This document shows positions 14,078 through 20,197 of a DNA stretch of 22,008 nt, piece after piece. The first letter of the stretch is position 1, and each line of letters starts with the position of its first letter. A model generated the notes under the pieces. It worked only from the letters and a program-made list of their open reading frames with translations, made no database searches and had not been told where the DNA came from. The translations under genes were made by a program, and so were the position numbers. Location of the stretch: NCBI RefSeq assembly GCF_034931305.1, contig NZ_JAYGHY010000049.1:1-22008 (forward strand), given 5' to 3'. The DNA comes from Cyanobium gracile_A (GTDB taxonomy: Bacteria > Cyanobacteriota > Cyanobacteriia > PCC-6307 > Cyanobiaceae).

Positions 14078-14776
14078 GAACCACTCATAGCCCTTGTCCT
14101 CCCAGGTGCCCAGCCGTTCGCCCAGGCCGGTGATCAGTTCGAGGCCGGTGACCCACTTGCTCTGCTTGTAGCCGAGCTTGATGGGGCTGGCGAGGCGCAC
14201 CGGAGCGCCGTTGGCCAGCGGCAGCGGCGCTCCGTTCATGTGGGTGGCGAGCAGGGTCTGGGGATGCAGCGCGGAGGCCAGATCCCAGGTTTCGAAGTAT
14301 TGATCGGCCGATCGGATCGCCAGATAGGCGCCCAGGGGAGAAGGGCCGGCCAGGGCCAGCACATCGGCCAGCCGCGGTCCCGACCAGGCGACGATCGCCG
14401 CCCAGCCCTCCACGCAGACGTGGCGGATGACGCACTCCTGCTGGGGCAGCGCGGCCAGGGTCGCCAGATCCAGCTGCAGCGGACGGCTCACCACCCCGTT
14501 GACGGCCAGCCGGTAGCTGCCAGGCGCCATCTCGGGCGTGCCGTTGAAGCTGTTGACCAGCAGGGCAGCGGGCTCCACCTGGCTGCGGCGGAATTCGGGC
14601 AGCCTGCGCTTCCCCTGGAGCAGCGCCTCGATCCGTTCGTTCAGCGGCTGGGTGGCCTCCCCCACCGTCTCGCTCCAGCCGTTGAGGGCACAGCCTCCGA
14701 GCAGCAGGGAGGAACCGCCACCGAGCAGCAGGCCCAGGGACCGGCGGCGACTCAGGGGGTCGGAGGGATCAGCCAT
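14066..14776 (-). CDS. Tat-exported Mo-cofactor oxidoreductase, sulfite oxidase/MsrP-like fold
   Basis: A 236-residue protein. Residues 9-29 combine a twin-arginine motif (SRRRSLGLLL) with a lipobox (LLGGC, Cys29), so it should cross the membrane folded with cofactor and remain lipid-anchored. The catalytic domain has the sulfite-oxidase-fold signature RHVCVEGW, where Cys121 would ligate Mo, and the typical LGYKQSKWV near the end. It is shorter than E. coli MsrP (334 aa) and lacks the dimer domain of true sulfite oxidases. The cytochrome b gene begins 30 bp upstream and likely feeds or takes its electrons, as MsrQ does for MsrP. Substrate could be methionine sulfoxide, sulfite or another S/N-oxide; sequence alone does not decide. 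Confidence 0.86.
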   Translation of the reverse strand: MADPSDPLSRRRSLGLLLGGGSSLLLGGCALNGWSETVGEATQPLNERIEALLQGKRRLPEFRRSQVEPAALLVNSFNGTPEMAPGSYRLAVNGVVSRPLQLDLATLAALPQQECVIRHVCVEGWAAIVAWSGPRLADVLALAGPSPLGAYLAIRSADQYFETWDLASALHPQTLLATHMNGAPLPLANGAPVRLASPIKLGYKQSKWVTGLELITGLGERLGTWEDKGYEWFAGL

Positions 14777-14806
14777 CTCAGGGGACCATCGTTCAGAGGA
14801 GCCGCG

Positions 14807-15418
14807 TCAGAGGACCATCGCCCGCAGCAGCCGCAGGCCTCCCACCCGCCAGGAGAGCACCACATGCGCCACCACCAAAAGGCCCATGACGGGGATGGTG
14901 GCCAGGTGGCACACCCGCAGCGTCTGCCAGCTGGAGTGACCAGCCGGCTCGGCGAAGGCGAACAGCGACACCAGCCACCCCAGCTGGGCCGGTTTGTACA
15001 TGGCCAGTCCTGTGATCAGGCTGAAGGCCAGCACGATCAGCATCAGGGTGTAGGTGATCCGGTGGCTGGCCAGGCGCCGCCGGGGGGGGCTGACGCTGGC
15101 GCGCAGGGTGTCCAGATCGCCGCTGCCGGCGAGGCGCCGATGGCGCCGGCGCAGCAGCAGACCGATCCAGAGCCCCAGGTTGGCGGCGTACAGACCCATG
15201 ACAGCGAAGTGCCAGTCGCGGCCACCGGCCAGCCAGCCGCCCAGGGTGAACATCTCCGGCACGGTGGCCCCCTCACGACCGCCGAAGACCGGATTGGCGT
15301 TGTAAATCTCCAGCCCGCTGGCGGCCATCAGCAGGAGCAGCAGCAGGTTGAAACCATGGAAGGCCCGGGTCCAGATGGGACTGGGGCCTCGGGCAGGGGA
15401 GGGGGACGTGGCGATCAC
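14807..15418 (-). CDS. cytochrome b561-type membrane subunit
   Basis: A 203-residue integral membrane protein with four main hydrophobic helices (about 18-37, 68-89, 121-141, 168-190). His21 and His171, and His70 and His185, lie inside or at the ends of helices and are good candidates for two bis-His hemes, the pattern of bacterial cytochrome b561 and of membrane anchors of molybdoenzymes. A charged loop (RRRHRRLAG to PPRRR) separates helices 2 and 3 on the likely cytoplasmic side. It starts 30 bp upstream of the Mo-protein gene on the same strand, so the pair forms a quinone-linked respiratory or repair module. MsrQ itself has a different helix count, so I do not use that name. Confidence 0.83.
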   Translation of the reverse strand: MIATSPSPARGPSPIWTRAFHGFNLLLLLLMAASGLEIYNANPVFGGREGATVPEMFTLGGWLAGGRDWHFAVMGLYAANLGLWIGLLLRRRHRRLAGSGDLDTLRASVSPPRRRLASHRITYTLMLIVLAFSLITGLAMYKPAQLGWLVSLFAFAEPAGHSSWQTLRVCHLATIPVMGLLVVAHVVLSWRVGGLRLLRAMVL

Positions 15419-15593
15419 TGACGGGCGCGTTCAGGACCCGGCACCAGTCTGATGGATGCCTTGGTGACCGCTGCCACGCGGTTATCAGAGGCGGATCGCG
15501 ACAATGATCCAGACGTCTGTGCCCCGGTGGCCTGAGATGACCCCCCGGGCCAATCCATCGACGGCCGAAGGCCGACCCCTTCCTGAAGCCACG

Positions 15594-16145
15594 ATGGATT
15601 CCTCTGCTGCTCGCCGCTGGCTGGGGCAGCTGCGGGCCTCACTGCAGGGCGAGCGGGAGCGAGGCAGGGCCTACCAACCGAGGTTCACCCGCCACCACCT
15701 GACCTTTTCCTGGCTGGGGGCCCTGCTCTCGCTCGGCCTGCTCGGTGGCCTCAGCGCCTGGAGCGGCTACCTGCTGATGGCCGCTCCGCTGGGGGCCTCC
15801 TCGGTGCTGCTGTTCGGCCATCCCCGCAGTCCCCTGGCCCAGCCCCGCAACATCGTGCTGGGCAACGGAGTGGCGGGGGTGATCGCCTGGCTGGTGGTGA
15901 GCGGCGGCTGGGACGGCGTCTGGGGGGTGGCCCTGGCGGTGGGACTCACGATCGTGGTGGGACAGCGGTGCCGCTGCCTGCATCCGCCCGCCGGTGGGGT
16001 GGCCTTCCTCGGGGTGTTCCTCAAGGCGGGCACGGGATTCGTCCTGTTCCCGGTGCTGTCCGGATCCGTGCTGCTGGTGCTGCTGGCCTGGTTGTTCAGC
16101 CGAGGGGTGAAAGGCGCCTCCACTTACCCGGTGCACTGGCTCTGA
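15594..16145 (+). CDS. HPP-family integral membrane protein
   Basis: A membrane protein of about 183 residues with four hydrophobic helices. The family signature is plain: LLMAAPLGASSVLLFGHPRS followed by LAQPRNIVLGN, and later the HPP motif in CLHPPAGGVAFLGV. HPP proteins of cyanobacteria and chloroplasts have been linked to nitrite transport; whether this copy has that role is inference. The frame is open from 15504 with other ATGs at 15504 and 15537. I prefer 15594 because the earlier residues are Pro-rich and unlike the family, but no Shine-Dalgarno settles it. The gene is divergent from the cytochrome b gene and converges with the ArsR gene 28 bp downstream. Confidence 0.82.
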   Translation: MDSSAARRWLGQLRASLQGERERGRAYQPRFTRHHLTFSWLGALLSLGLLGGLSAWSGYLLMAAPLGASSVLLFGHPRSPLAQPRNIVLGNGVAGVIAWLVVSGGWDGVWGVALAVGLTIVVGQRCRCLHPPAGGVAFLGVFLKAGTGFVLFPVLSGSVLLVLLAWLFSRGVKGASTYPVHWL

Positions 16146-16173
16146 TCAAAGGCCTCCGGGCAACCAACAAGCC

Positions 16174-16518
16174 TCAGGCCGTCTGGAGCTGATCCAGCTG
16201 CTGCTGCAGGCGCTGCTTCATGCGTTTCTGCACCAGGTCGCAGAGCTCCTCCACCAGCTCGGTGTCGGCCCTGTAGATGAGGCGAACCCCATCCCGATCG
16301 CAGGTCACCAGACCAGCCCGCTGCAGCTGGGACAGCTGGCGGCTGATGTGGGACTGGCTGAATCCGGTGGCCTCGATCAGGAAGGCGACATCGGCCGAAC
16401 CCTGGCGCAGGTGGCAGAGCAGCTGGAGCCGGGCCGGTTCACTCAGCAGGCGGAAGAACTGGCTGAACTCCTCCAGCAGTTCGGGACTGGGAATGGAACC
16501 GGGGCCGGCAACGCCCAT
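16174..16518 (-). CDS. ArsR-family transcriptional regulator, possible thiol/persulfide sensor
   Basis: A 114-residue winged-helix repressor. The recognition helix region is DVAFLIEATGFSQSHISRQLSQLQ (about 43-66), followed by the wing (VTCDRDGVRLIYRA) and a long C-terminal helix ending in a Gln-rich stretch. The alpha-3 ELCVCD-type metal site of SmtB/ArsR is not present. Instead Cys35 lies in helix 2 (LQLLCHLRQG) and Cys93 in helix 5 (ELCDLV), roughly the places of the sensing pair in BigR/SqrR, with a third Cys73 in the wing. Divergent transcription with a TauE/SafE-type exporter and an OsmC-like thiol protein fits control by reactive sulfur or peroxide. That inducer assignment is my inference. 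Confidence 0.86.
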   Translation of the reverse strand: MGVAGPGSIPSPELLEEFSQFFRLLSEPARLQLLCHLRQGSADVAFLIEATGFSQSHISRQLSQLQRAGLVTCDRDGVRLIYRADTELVEELCDLVQKRMKQRLQQQLDQLQTA

Positions 16519-16759
16519 GACGGAAGGTTATGTCGCTAGAGGAATTATGCAGGGTTTCCCCGGCCTTGGTGGGGGCCAGAACGGTTCCGCAATAGAGCCG
16601 ACCTCTGCAGCGGCCTGCAGCGCCGTCGCTGCCACTCTTTCGTCGTTGTATGCGTGTATAGTCATAATTGCCCATGCAGGTTGCTTCGATGGCCTCAGCC
16701 CCCTCAGTTCCCCATGCCGCTGTTGCCGGCGGGGCGCCTGCCTGGGGCCGGGTGCACCC
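16519..16759. promoter_or_regulatory. divergent promoter region of the ArsR and TauE/SafE genes
   Basis: This 241-bp gap contains the most AT-rich patches of the neighbourhood. One is at 16525-16550, with TTATG repeated 17 bp apart (16528, 16545). On the minus strand CATAAT there could be the -10 box of the ArsR gene. The other is at 16645-16670, with TATAGT (16657-16662) and CATAAT (16663-16668) on the plus strand and an imperfect 18-bp dyad bounded by TATG (16649) and CATA (16663). ArsR repressors bind such dyads near their own promoters. No convincing -35 boxes are seen. Confidence 0.4.
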
Positions 16760-17584
16760 TTGAGTGCCACCCTTCTGCTGCTGATGGCCGCCGGCGGTGG
16801 CCTGATCGGCTTCCTGCTGGCGGTGCTCGGGGCCGGAGGATCGATCCTGCTGCTGCCCCTGTTGATCAGCGGCGCCGGGCTGCCCACCCGTGAGGCCGTA
16901 CCGCTCTCGCTGCTGGCGGTGACCCTGCTGGCGGTGGCCAATGCCGGCCCCTACCTGCGGCGACGCCAGGTGGCACCGCGGCCCGCCCTGATCCTGGGGG
17001 TGCCGGCCCTGGCGGGCAGCTGGATCGGAGGCACGCTGGTGAAGCATGGCCTGATCCCCGAGCCCGTGCAGCTGGGGGTGTTCGCCGCCGCCGCCCTGGT
17101 GGCCGCCTGGTTGCTCTCCCGCCGCCCCACCGGCACACAGACCGCCCGGGCGCCCCGGTCGGGGGGATCGCCGCTGGCCCTGGCGGGCCAGGGGGTGCTG
17201 GTGGGCCTGCTCACTGGCATCGCCGGCGTGGGCGGCGGCTTCGCCATCGTGCCCGCCCTGGTGCTGCTGGCCGGTCTGCCGATGCCCCTGGCCAGCGGCA
17301 CCAGCCTGGTGCTGATCGCCACCAACAGCCTGGTGGCCCTCGCCGCCCTGGGTCACTGGCCGGCAGCGGGCCTGCCGCTGCTGGGGCCCCTGGTGGTGGG
17401 TGGGCTGCTGGGGGCGATCGGCGGCCAGGCGCTGGCCCCCCGCCTGTCGGATCGGCACCTTCGCCAGGGCTTCGCCGCCCTGCTGGTCGGTTCGGCCCTG
17501 CTCACGGGAGCCGAAGCCTTCCAGCGCCAGCGCACCACCAGTTCCGCCGTCCCCTCCCCCCCCACCGTCCCGCAGCAGCGATGA
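16760..17584 (+). CDS. TauE/SafE (TSUP) family exporter
   Basis: About 274 residues with seven to eight membrane helices in two repeats. The first repeat starts GLIGFLLAVLGAGGS, and the second GVLVGLLTGIAGVGGGFAIVPAL; both are typical of the family, which moves sulfite, thiosulfate, sulfonates or other organic anions. The frame is open much further upstream, but that sequence is Cys/Pro-rich and not family-like. TTG 16760 and ATG 16784 are the realistic starts. The stop overlaps the OsmC-like ATG as ATGA, and the divergent ArsR gene suggests repression until reactive sulfur or oxidant appears. Sulfite or thiosulfate is the likeliest substrate from context, unproven. Confidence 0.85.
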   Translation: MSATLLLLMAAGGGLIGFLLAVLGAGGSILLLPLLISGAGLPTREAVPLSLLAVTLLAVANAGPYLRRRQVAPRPALILGVPALAGSWIGGTLVKHGLIPEPVQLGVFAAAALVAAWLLSRRPTGTQTARAPRSGGSPLALAGQGVLVGLLTGIAGVGGGFAIVPALVLLAGLPMPLASGTSLVLIATNSLVALAALGHWPAAGLPLLGPLVVGGLLGAIGGQALAPRLSDRHLRQGFAALLVGSALLTGAEAFQRQRTTSSAVPSPPTVPQQR

Positions 17585-18021
17585 CCACCCCCCTCCTGTT
17601 CCAGTTCCGCCTGCAGAGCCGCCACGGGGCCGCCGGCGACAGCCTCAGCGTCGACTTCCGCAACGGCGACCAGGAACCCTGGCAGCCGCTGGAGCCCAGC
17701 CTGCAGACCCCCGGCTTCCGGCTCTTCCTGCTGTCGCTGCTGCTCTGCCAGCACCACTATCTGGTGGCCAACGCCCTCGAGCGGCACCTGCCCCTGGCGG
17801 CGGTGGACGGGGTGCTCAGCGTGACCGCCTCCGCCGACTGGATGATCGAGGCGGTGAACGGCACCTTCCAGGTGCGGCTGGAGGCGGCCGATGGGGCGCC
17901 GACGCCCGAGTTGGATGAGCCCAGCCGGGCCTTTCTGGAGCGTCGCATGAAGGTCTGTCCGGTGTCGCGGAATCTGCCCGGTACGGTGACCAAATCGATC
18001 GTGGTGCAAGCGGCGGGATGA
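17581..18021 (+). CDS. OsmC/Ohr-family thiol peroxidase-like protein
   Basis: A 146-residue soluble protein. The OsmC fold shows in a beta-rich N-terminus (1-40), a central long helix starting LFLLSLLLCQHHYLV with Cys56, and a C-terminal CPVSRNLP with Cys126. In OsmC/Ohr enzymes these two positions hold the peroxidatic and resolving cysteines that reduce organic hydroperoxides. The usual residue context of the first Cys is altered here (LLCQHH rather than AACT), so activity on peroxides should not be assumed; OsmC-like proteins also handle persulfides or other thiol targets. It is joined by ATGA overlaps to both neighbours, making it the middle gene of a tightly coupled trio. Confidence 0.82.
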   Translation: MTTPLLFQFRLQSRHGAAGDSLSVDFRNGDQEPWQPLEPSLQTPGFRLFLLSLLLCQHHYLVANALERHLPLAAVDGVLSVTASADWMIEAVNGTFQVRLEAADGAPTPELDEPSRAFLERRMKVCPVSRNLPGTVTKSIVVQAAG

Positions 18022-18503
18022 TCCGGGCGTACGACCCTGCCGACTGGCCAGAGGTGTGGGCGGTGCTGGAGCCGGTGTTCCGGGCCGGCGAAACCTTCCC
18101 CCACGACCCGGCGATCGGCAGCGACGCCGCCCGGCAGGCCTGGGTGGAGACCGCCGCCGCCACCTTCGTGGCCACCGATACGAATGGTGCCATCGTGGCC
18201 ACCTATTACCTGCGCCCTAACCAGCCCTGCCTCGGCGCCCATGTGGCCAACGCCGGCTATGTGGTGGCGGAGGCCGCCCGGGGCCGGGGAGTGGGGCATG
18301 CCCTGTGCCGCCACTCCCAGGAGGAAGCCCTGCGGCGGGGCTTCACAGCGATGCAGTTCAACCTGGTGGTGGCCACCAATGCGGCCGGGGTGGCGGCCTG
18401 GACCAGCAACGGCTTCCGCAGCATCGGCCGGCTGCCGGGGGCCTTCCGCCATCCCCGCCTGGGGGAGGTGGACGCGCTGGTGATGTTCAAGACGCTGGCC
18501 TGA
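18018..18503 (+). CDS. GNAT-family N-acetyltransferase
   Basis: A 161-residue acetyltransferase. It opens with IRAYDPADWPEV, typical of the family, and has the acetyl-CoA loop in motif A (EAARGRGVGHALCRH, about 85-99) and a motif B region with NAAGVAAWTSNGFRSIGR. The closest style is the phosphinothricin/amino-acid acetyltransferase type, but the substrate is unknown. The ATG overlaps the stop of the OsmC-like gene (ATGA), so it is the last gene of the exporter trio. It converges with the glycine-repeat gene with only 3 bp between stops. A role in modifying a thiol or amine product handled by the same operon is possible but unsupported. Confidence 0.86.
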   Translation: MIRAYDPADWPEVWAVLEPVFRAGETFPHDPAIGSDAARQAWVETAAATFVATDTNGAIVATYYLRPNQPCLGAHVANAGYVVAEAARGRGVGHALCRHSQEEALRRGFTAMQFNLVVATNAAGVAAWTSNGFRSIGRLPGAFRHPRLGEVDALVMFKTLA

Positions 18504-18506
18504 ACG

Positions 18507-18962
18507 TCAAGGGCTCGGGTGTTGCTGGCAGGGCATCCAGAGGGAGCCCATGGGGTGAGCCCCGTCGCAGCCGAGTTCCTTCGCCTTCCTCAGGGCTTCT
18601 TCGCGGCTGGGGTAGGCGTAGATGTTCTTGTGGCCGGCGTTGTGATCGTGAACCTGCCCGCCCTGGGACCCCAGGCGGTAGGGCCCCATCCCCTCCATGC
18701 CCACCCACCACACACCCATCACGTTCACTCCGGCGATCAGGATGCCCATGCCCACCACGGAGGCATTGATCACCCCCATGGCCACGGCGCCGAAGCTCAG
18801 CACCCCCATCGGCACGACGCCGATGCTGATCACCCCCATGGGGACGATGCCGATTGAAATGATGCCCAGGGGGGCAATGCCGATGGCGAGGATCTTGGGC
18901 TTGCCACCGCAGGCCGGCTGAGACGAGTCGGAGGAAGGCTCGGGCTGAACGGGGTACGGCAT
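18507..18962 (-). CDS. glycine-pentapeptide repeat protein with C-terminal DUF3721-like domain
   Basis: A 151-residue two-part protein. Residues 24-93 consist of 14 pentapeptides, nearly all ending in Gly, pairing into seven decapeptides of the form IGIVPMGVIS. The spacing is regular to the end, where Trp and Met replace smaller residues (VWWVG, MEGMG). Residues about 112-147 are a DUF3721-like domain: SREEALRKAKELGC, then GAHPMG and WMPCQQH. There is no classical signal peptide. The repeat is hydrophobic enough for membrane insertion, but its pentad period also fits a pentapeptide-type beta-helix. The ATG overlaps the stop of the upstream DUF3721 gene by one nucleotide (TGATG), so they are a coupled pair. 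Function unknown; metal binding through Cys/His/Met is plausible. Confidence 0.78.
   Translation of the reverse strand: MPYPVQPEPSSDSSQPACGGKPKILAIGIAPLGIISIGIVPMGVISIGVVPMGVLSFGAVAMGVINASVVGMGILIAGVNVMGVWWVGMEGMGPYRLGSQGGQVHDHNAGHKNIYAYPSREEALRKAKELGCDGAHPMGSLWMPCQQHPSP
18684..18893 (-). repeat. tandem repeat of about 30 bp encoding decapeptides
   Basis: Seven degenerate 30-bp units encode residues 24-93. Similarity at DNA level is clearest between 18780 and 18893, where CACCCCCAT and GCCGATG recur with 30-bp spacing; units toward 18684 have diverged. Confidence 0.75.
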
Positions 18963-19216
18963 CAGTGCGGGGCGGGGCTGGACGTCCCGCCGGTCGCTTC
19001 ACCGTGGCTGGCGCAGGGCATCCATTGATGGCCCATCTTGTGGGCCCCCGTGCAGTTGAAGTGCTTCGCGGCGGCTTCGGCCTCGGCTTTGGTGGCGAAC
19101 ACCGCCTTCTGGGGCCCGTGGCCGGGGTGCTGTGCGAGGACGGGGTCCTCGCTGAGACCTGCCAGCAGACCGGAGACGGCGGCCAGGGCGCTGAGAAACG
19201 GGCGACGGCGCGTCAC
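18962..19216 (-). CDS. exported DUF3721-like small protein, 84 aa
   Basis: A small secreted protein. Residues 1-28 are a signal peptide with RRPFLS resembling a Tat motif, ending near VLA-QHPG. The mature part has a His-rich start (QHPGHG), then TKAEAEAAAKHFNC, GAHKMG and WMPCASH, the pattern I associate with DUF3721. Two Cys, several His and Met are spaced as in a metal site, so copper or zinc binding is a fair guess, not known. I choose GTG 19216 because AGGA stands 6 nt upstream; the open frame begins earlier at a TTG (19240) without such support. It is translationally coupled to the repeat protein that carries the same domain. Confidence 0.78.
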   Translation of the reverse strand: MTRRRPFLSALAAVSGLLAGLSEDPVLAQHPGHGPQKAVFATKAEAEAAAKHFNCTGAHKMGHQWMPCASHGEATGGTSSPAPH

Positions 19217-19222
19217 GGCCCA

Positions 19223-19226
19223 TCCT
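19223..19226 (-). promoter_or_regulatory. ribosome binding site deciding a GTG start
   Basis: AGGA on the minus strand lies 6 nt before GTG 19216 and favours that start for the exported DUF3721-like protein. Confidence 0.45.
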
Positions 19227-19256
19227 GAAACGACAATCAATCTGGCAGAGGGGACC

Positions 19257-19454
19257 TCAGGGATTGTCGTAGCTCGGCACGGTCCCCCTCAGCCAGGAAA
19301 GATGACGCCTCTCTATCCCGTCCCAGGCGGCGGCTCGCCGTGTCTTCGAAAAGCACTCCAACGCTTCGAAGGAACGCCAGCACTGCACCAGCCCCACACC
19401 GCGCCAGTAGAGGATCGTCTGGGCGGTGGAACGGCCGGGGAAGATGGGGCTCAT
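19257..19454 (-). pseudogene. DUF4188-like remnant with internal deletion
   Basis: A 65-residue frame whose ends match different parts of a longer family. It starts MSPIFPGRSTAQT, like the N-terminus of DUF4188 proteins (about 150 aa), then passes directly to VQCWRSFEALECFSK, which corresponds to the family's late VQYWRSFEDLE motif. The roughly 60 residues between are missing, and the sequence after the motif (AAAWDGIERRHLSWLR) is degenerate and stops early. DUF4188 proteins are small dimeric alpha/beta-barrel proteins of monooxygenase type. The ATG is 15 bp downstream of the ABM-like gene stop, so it was probably once part of that operon. A functional microprotein is unlikely. Confidence 0.5.
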
Positions 19455-19469
19455 GGGGGGCGCCAGCTG

Positions 19470-19751
19470 TCAAAGTGTGCCCGCCTCCAGCTGGTGGAGA
19501 TAGAGGAACTCAGGGGATTCGACGCCGGCCTGCCGACGAATCTCCACCAGCTGGGGGGACTCGAAGAACGCCTTCGCCTTGGCAATCGAATCCCAGCGGG
19601 AGAAGTGCACCACTTTGTTGGGGTCGCTCCCGTCACGGAGCACCTGGAACGACCGCTCGCCAGCGTCACGGCGCAGGGTGGCCGCCGCGTCGAACACCGT
19701 CTTCCAGGCCCCATAGTCACGTACGGCGTGGATGATCAGAACATGGTCCAA
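19470..19751 (-). CDS. small ABM-like dimeric alpha/beta-barrel protein, 93 aa
   Basis: A ferredoxin-like-fold protein of the antibiotic-biosynthesis-monooxygenase/cyclase type. It has a first strand (DHVLIIHAV), a helix (YGAWKTVFDAAA), a hairpin with FQVLRDGSDPNKVVHFSRWDS, and a last helix (AKAFFESPQLVEIRRQAG) before a C-terminal strand. Members bind small aromatic or heme-like molecules or act in stress responses; the role here is unknown. I take TTG 19751 as the start because GGAG stands 7 nt upstream and the family-like sequence begins there; the frame is open to 19808. The Shine-Dalgarno overlaps the stop of the preceding gene, so the two are coupled. Confidence 0.75.
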   Translation of the reverse strand: MDHVLIIHAVRDYGAWKTVFDAAATLRRDAGERSFQVLRDGSDPNKVVHFSRWDSIAKAKAFFESPQLVEIRRQAGVESPEFLYLHQLEAGTL

Positions 19752-19755
19752 GGAT

Positions 19756-20055
19756 TCACTCCAGGGGATGGCGATGACAGGCCTGCTCCTGCGCCGCCTG
19801 CACACCAAGGGTCAGATACGCCACCAGATGCTTGCCGTTGATGTCATCGATGCTGCTGAGCTTGCTGTGGCATCGCCCCTTGCCAGCGCCGTCAAGATGA
19901 GCCAAGGAGTCGGCGATGGAAGCGCCGCAACTCAATGCAACCCAGACATGCTGCTTGTACGCCAATACACCGCCAAACGGTAGATCATCCGATACGAACA
20001 GACGGGCGCTGACGGCTCTGGCTGCCATCAGGATCTGCCTGGCCACAGGTGTCAC
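19756..20055 (-). CDS. DUF1801-like protein, 5' end uncertain
   Basis: About 99 residues resembling the DUF1801 (YdhG-like) fold: FGGVLAYKQHVWVALSCGASIAD followed by LDGAGKGRCHSKLSSIDDING, matching the family's G-x-GK-x-x-RH block. The frame is open to 20250, but its first 60 residues are Pro/Arg/Cys-rich and overlap the BASS gene, so they are probably not translated. GTG 20055 is a guess without Shine-Dalgarno support. It is shorter than most DUF1801 proteins (110-140 aa) and the N-terminal helix looks weak, so it may be truncated. The stop is 4 nt from the ABM-like TTG start. Function of the family is not established. Confidence 0.55.
   Translation of the reverse strand: MTPVARQILMAARAVSARLFVSDDLPFGGVLAYKQHVWVALSCGASIADSLAHLDGAGKGRCHSKLSSIDDINGKHLVAYLTLGVQAAQEQACHRHPLE
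19759..19762 (-). promoter_or_regulatory. ribosome binding site deciding a TTG start
   Basis: GGAG on the minus strand, 7 nt before TTG 19751, shares its last base with the stop codon of the upstream DUF1801-like gene. It supports both the unusual start and tight coupling. Confidence 0.55.
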
Positions 20056-20197
20056 TTCACCACTGTAGGAGCGGCCGACGGGGAGAGAACGGGCAGCGCT
20101 GCAATGACAGCGGCAAGGCAGCCCCGATGGCGCAGGAGGCGACGGCACCCACACCAGCGCAGTGGTCAGCCTCGTTGGCTGATCCTGCAGCCCGGGA

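Noticed and set aside
14240..15421. 393-codon plus-strand frame opposite the Mo-protein and cytochrome b genes
   Set aside because: It has shadow-frame composition and would contradict two clear family matches on the minus strand.
16151..16180. GGCCT/AGGCC inverted repeat between the HPP and ArsR genes
   Set aside because: The stem is short and the loop is 20 nt, so a convergent terminator cannot be supported.
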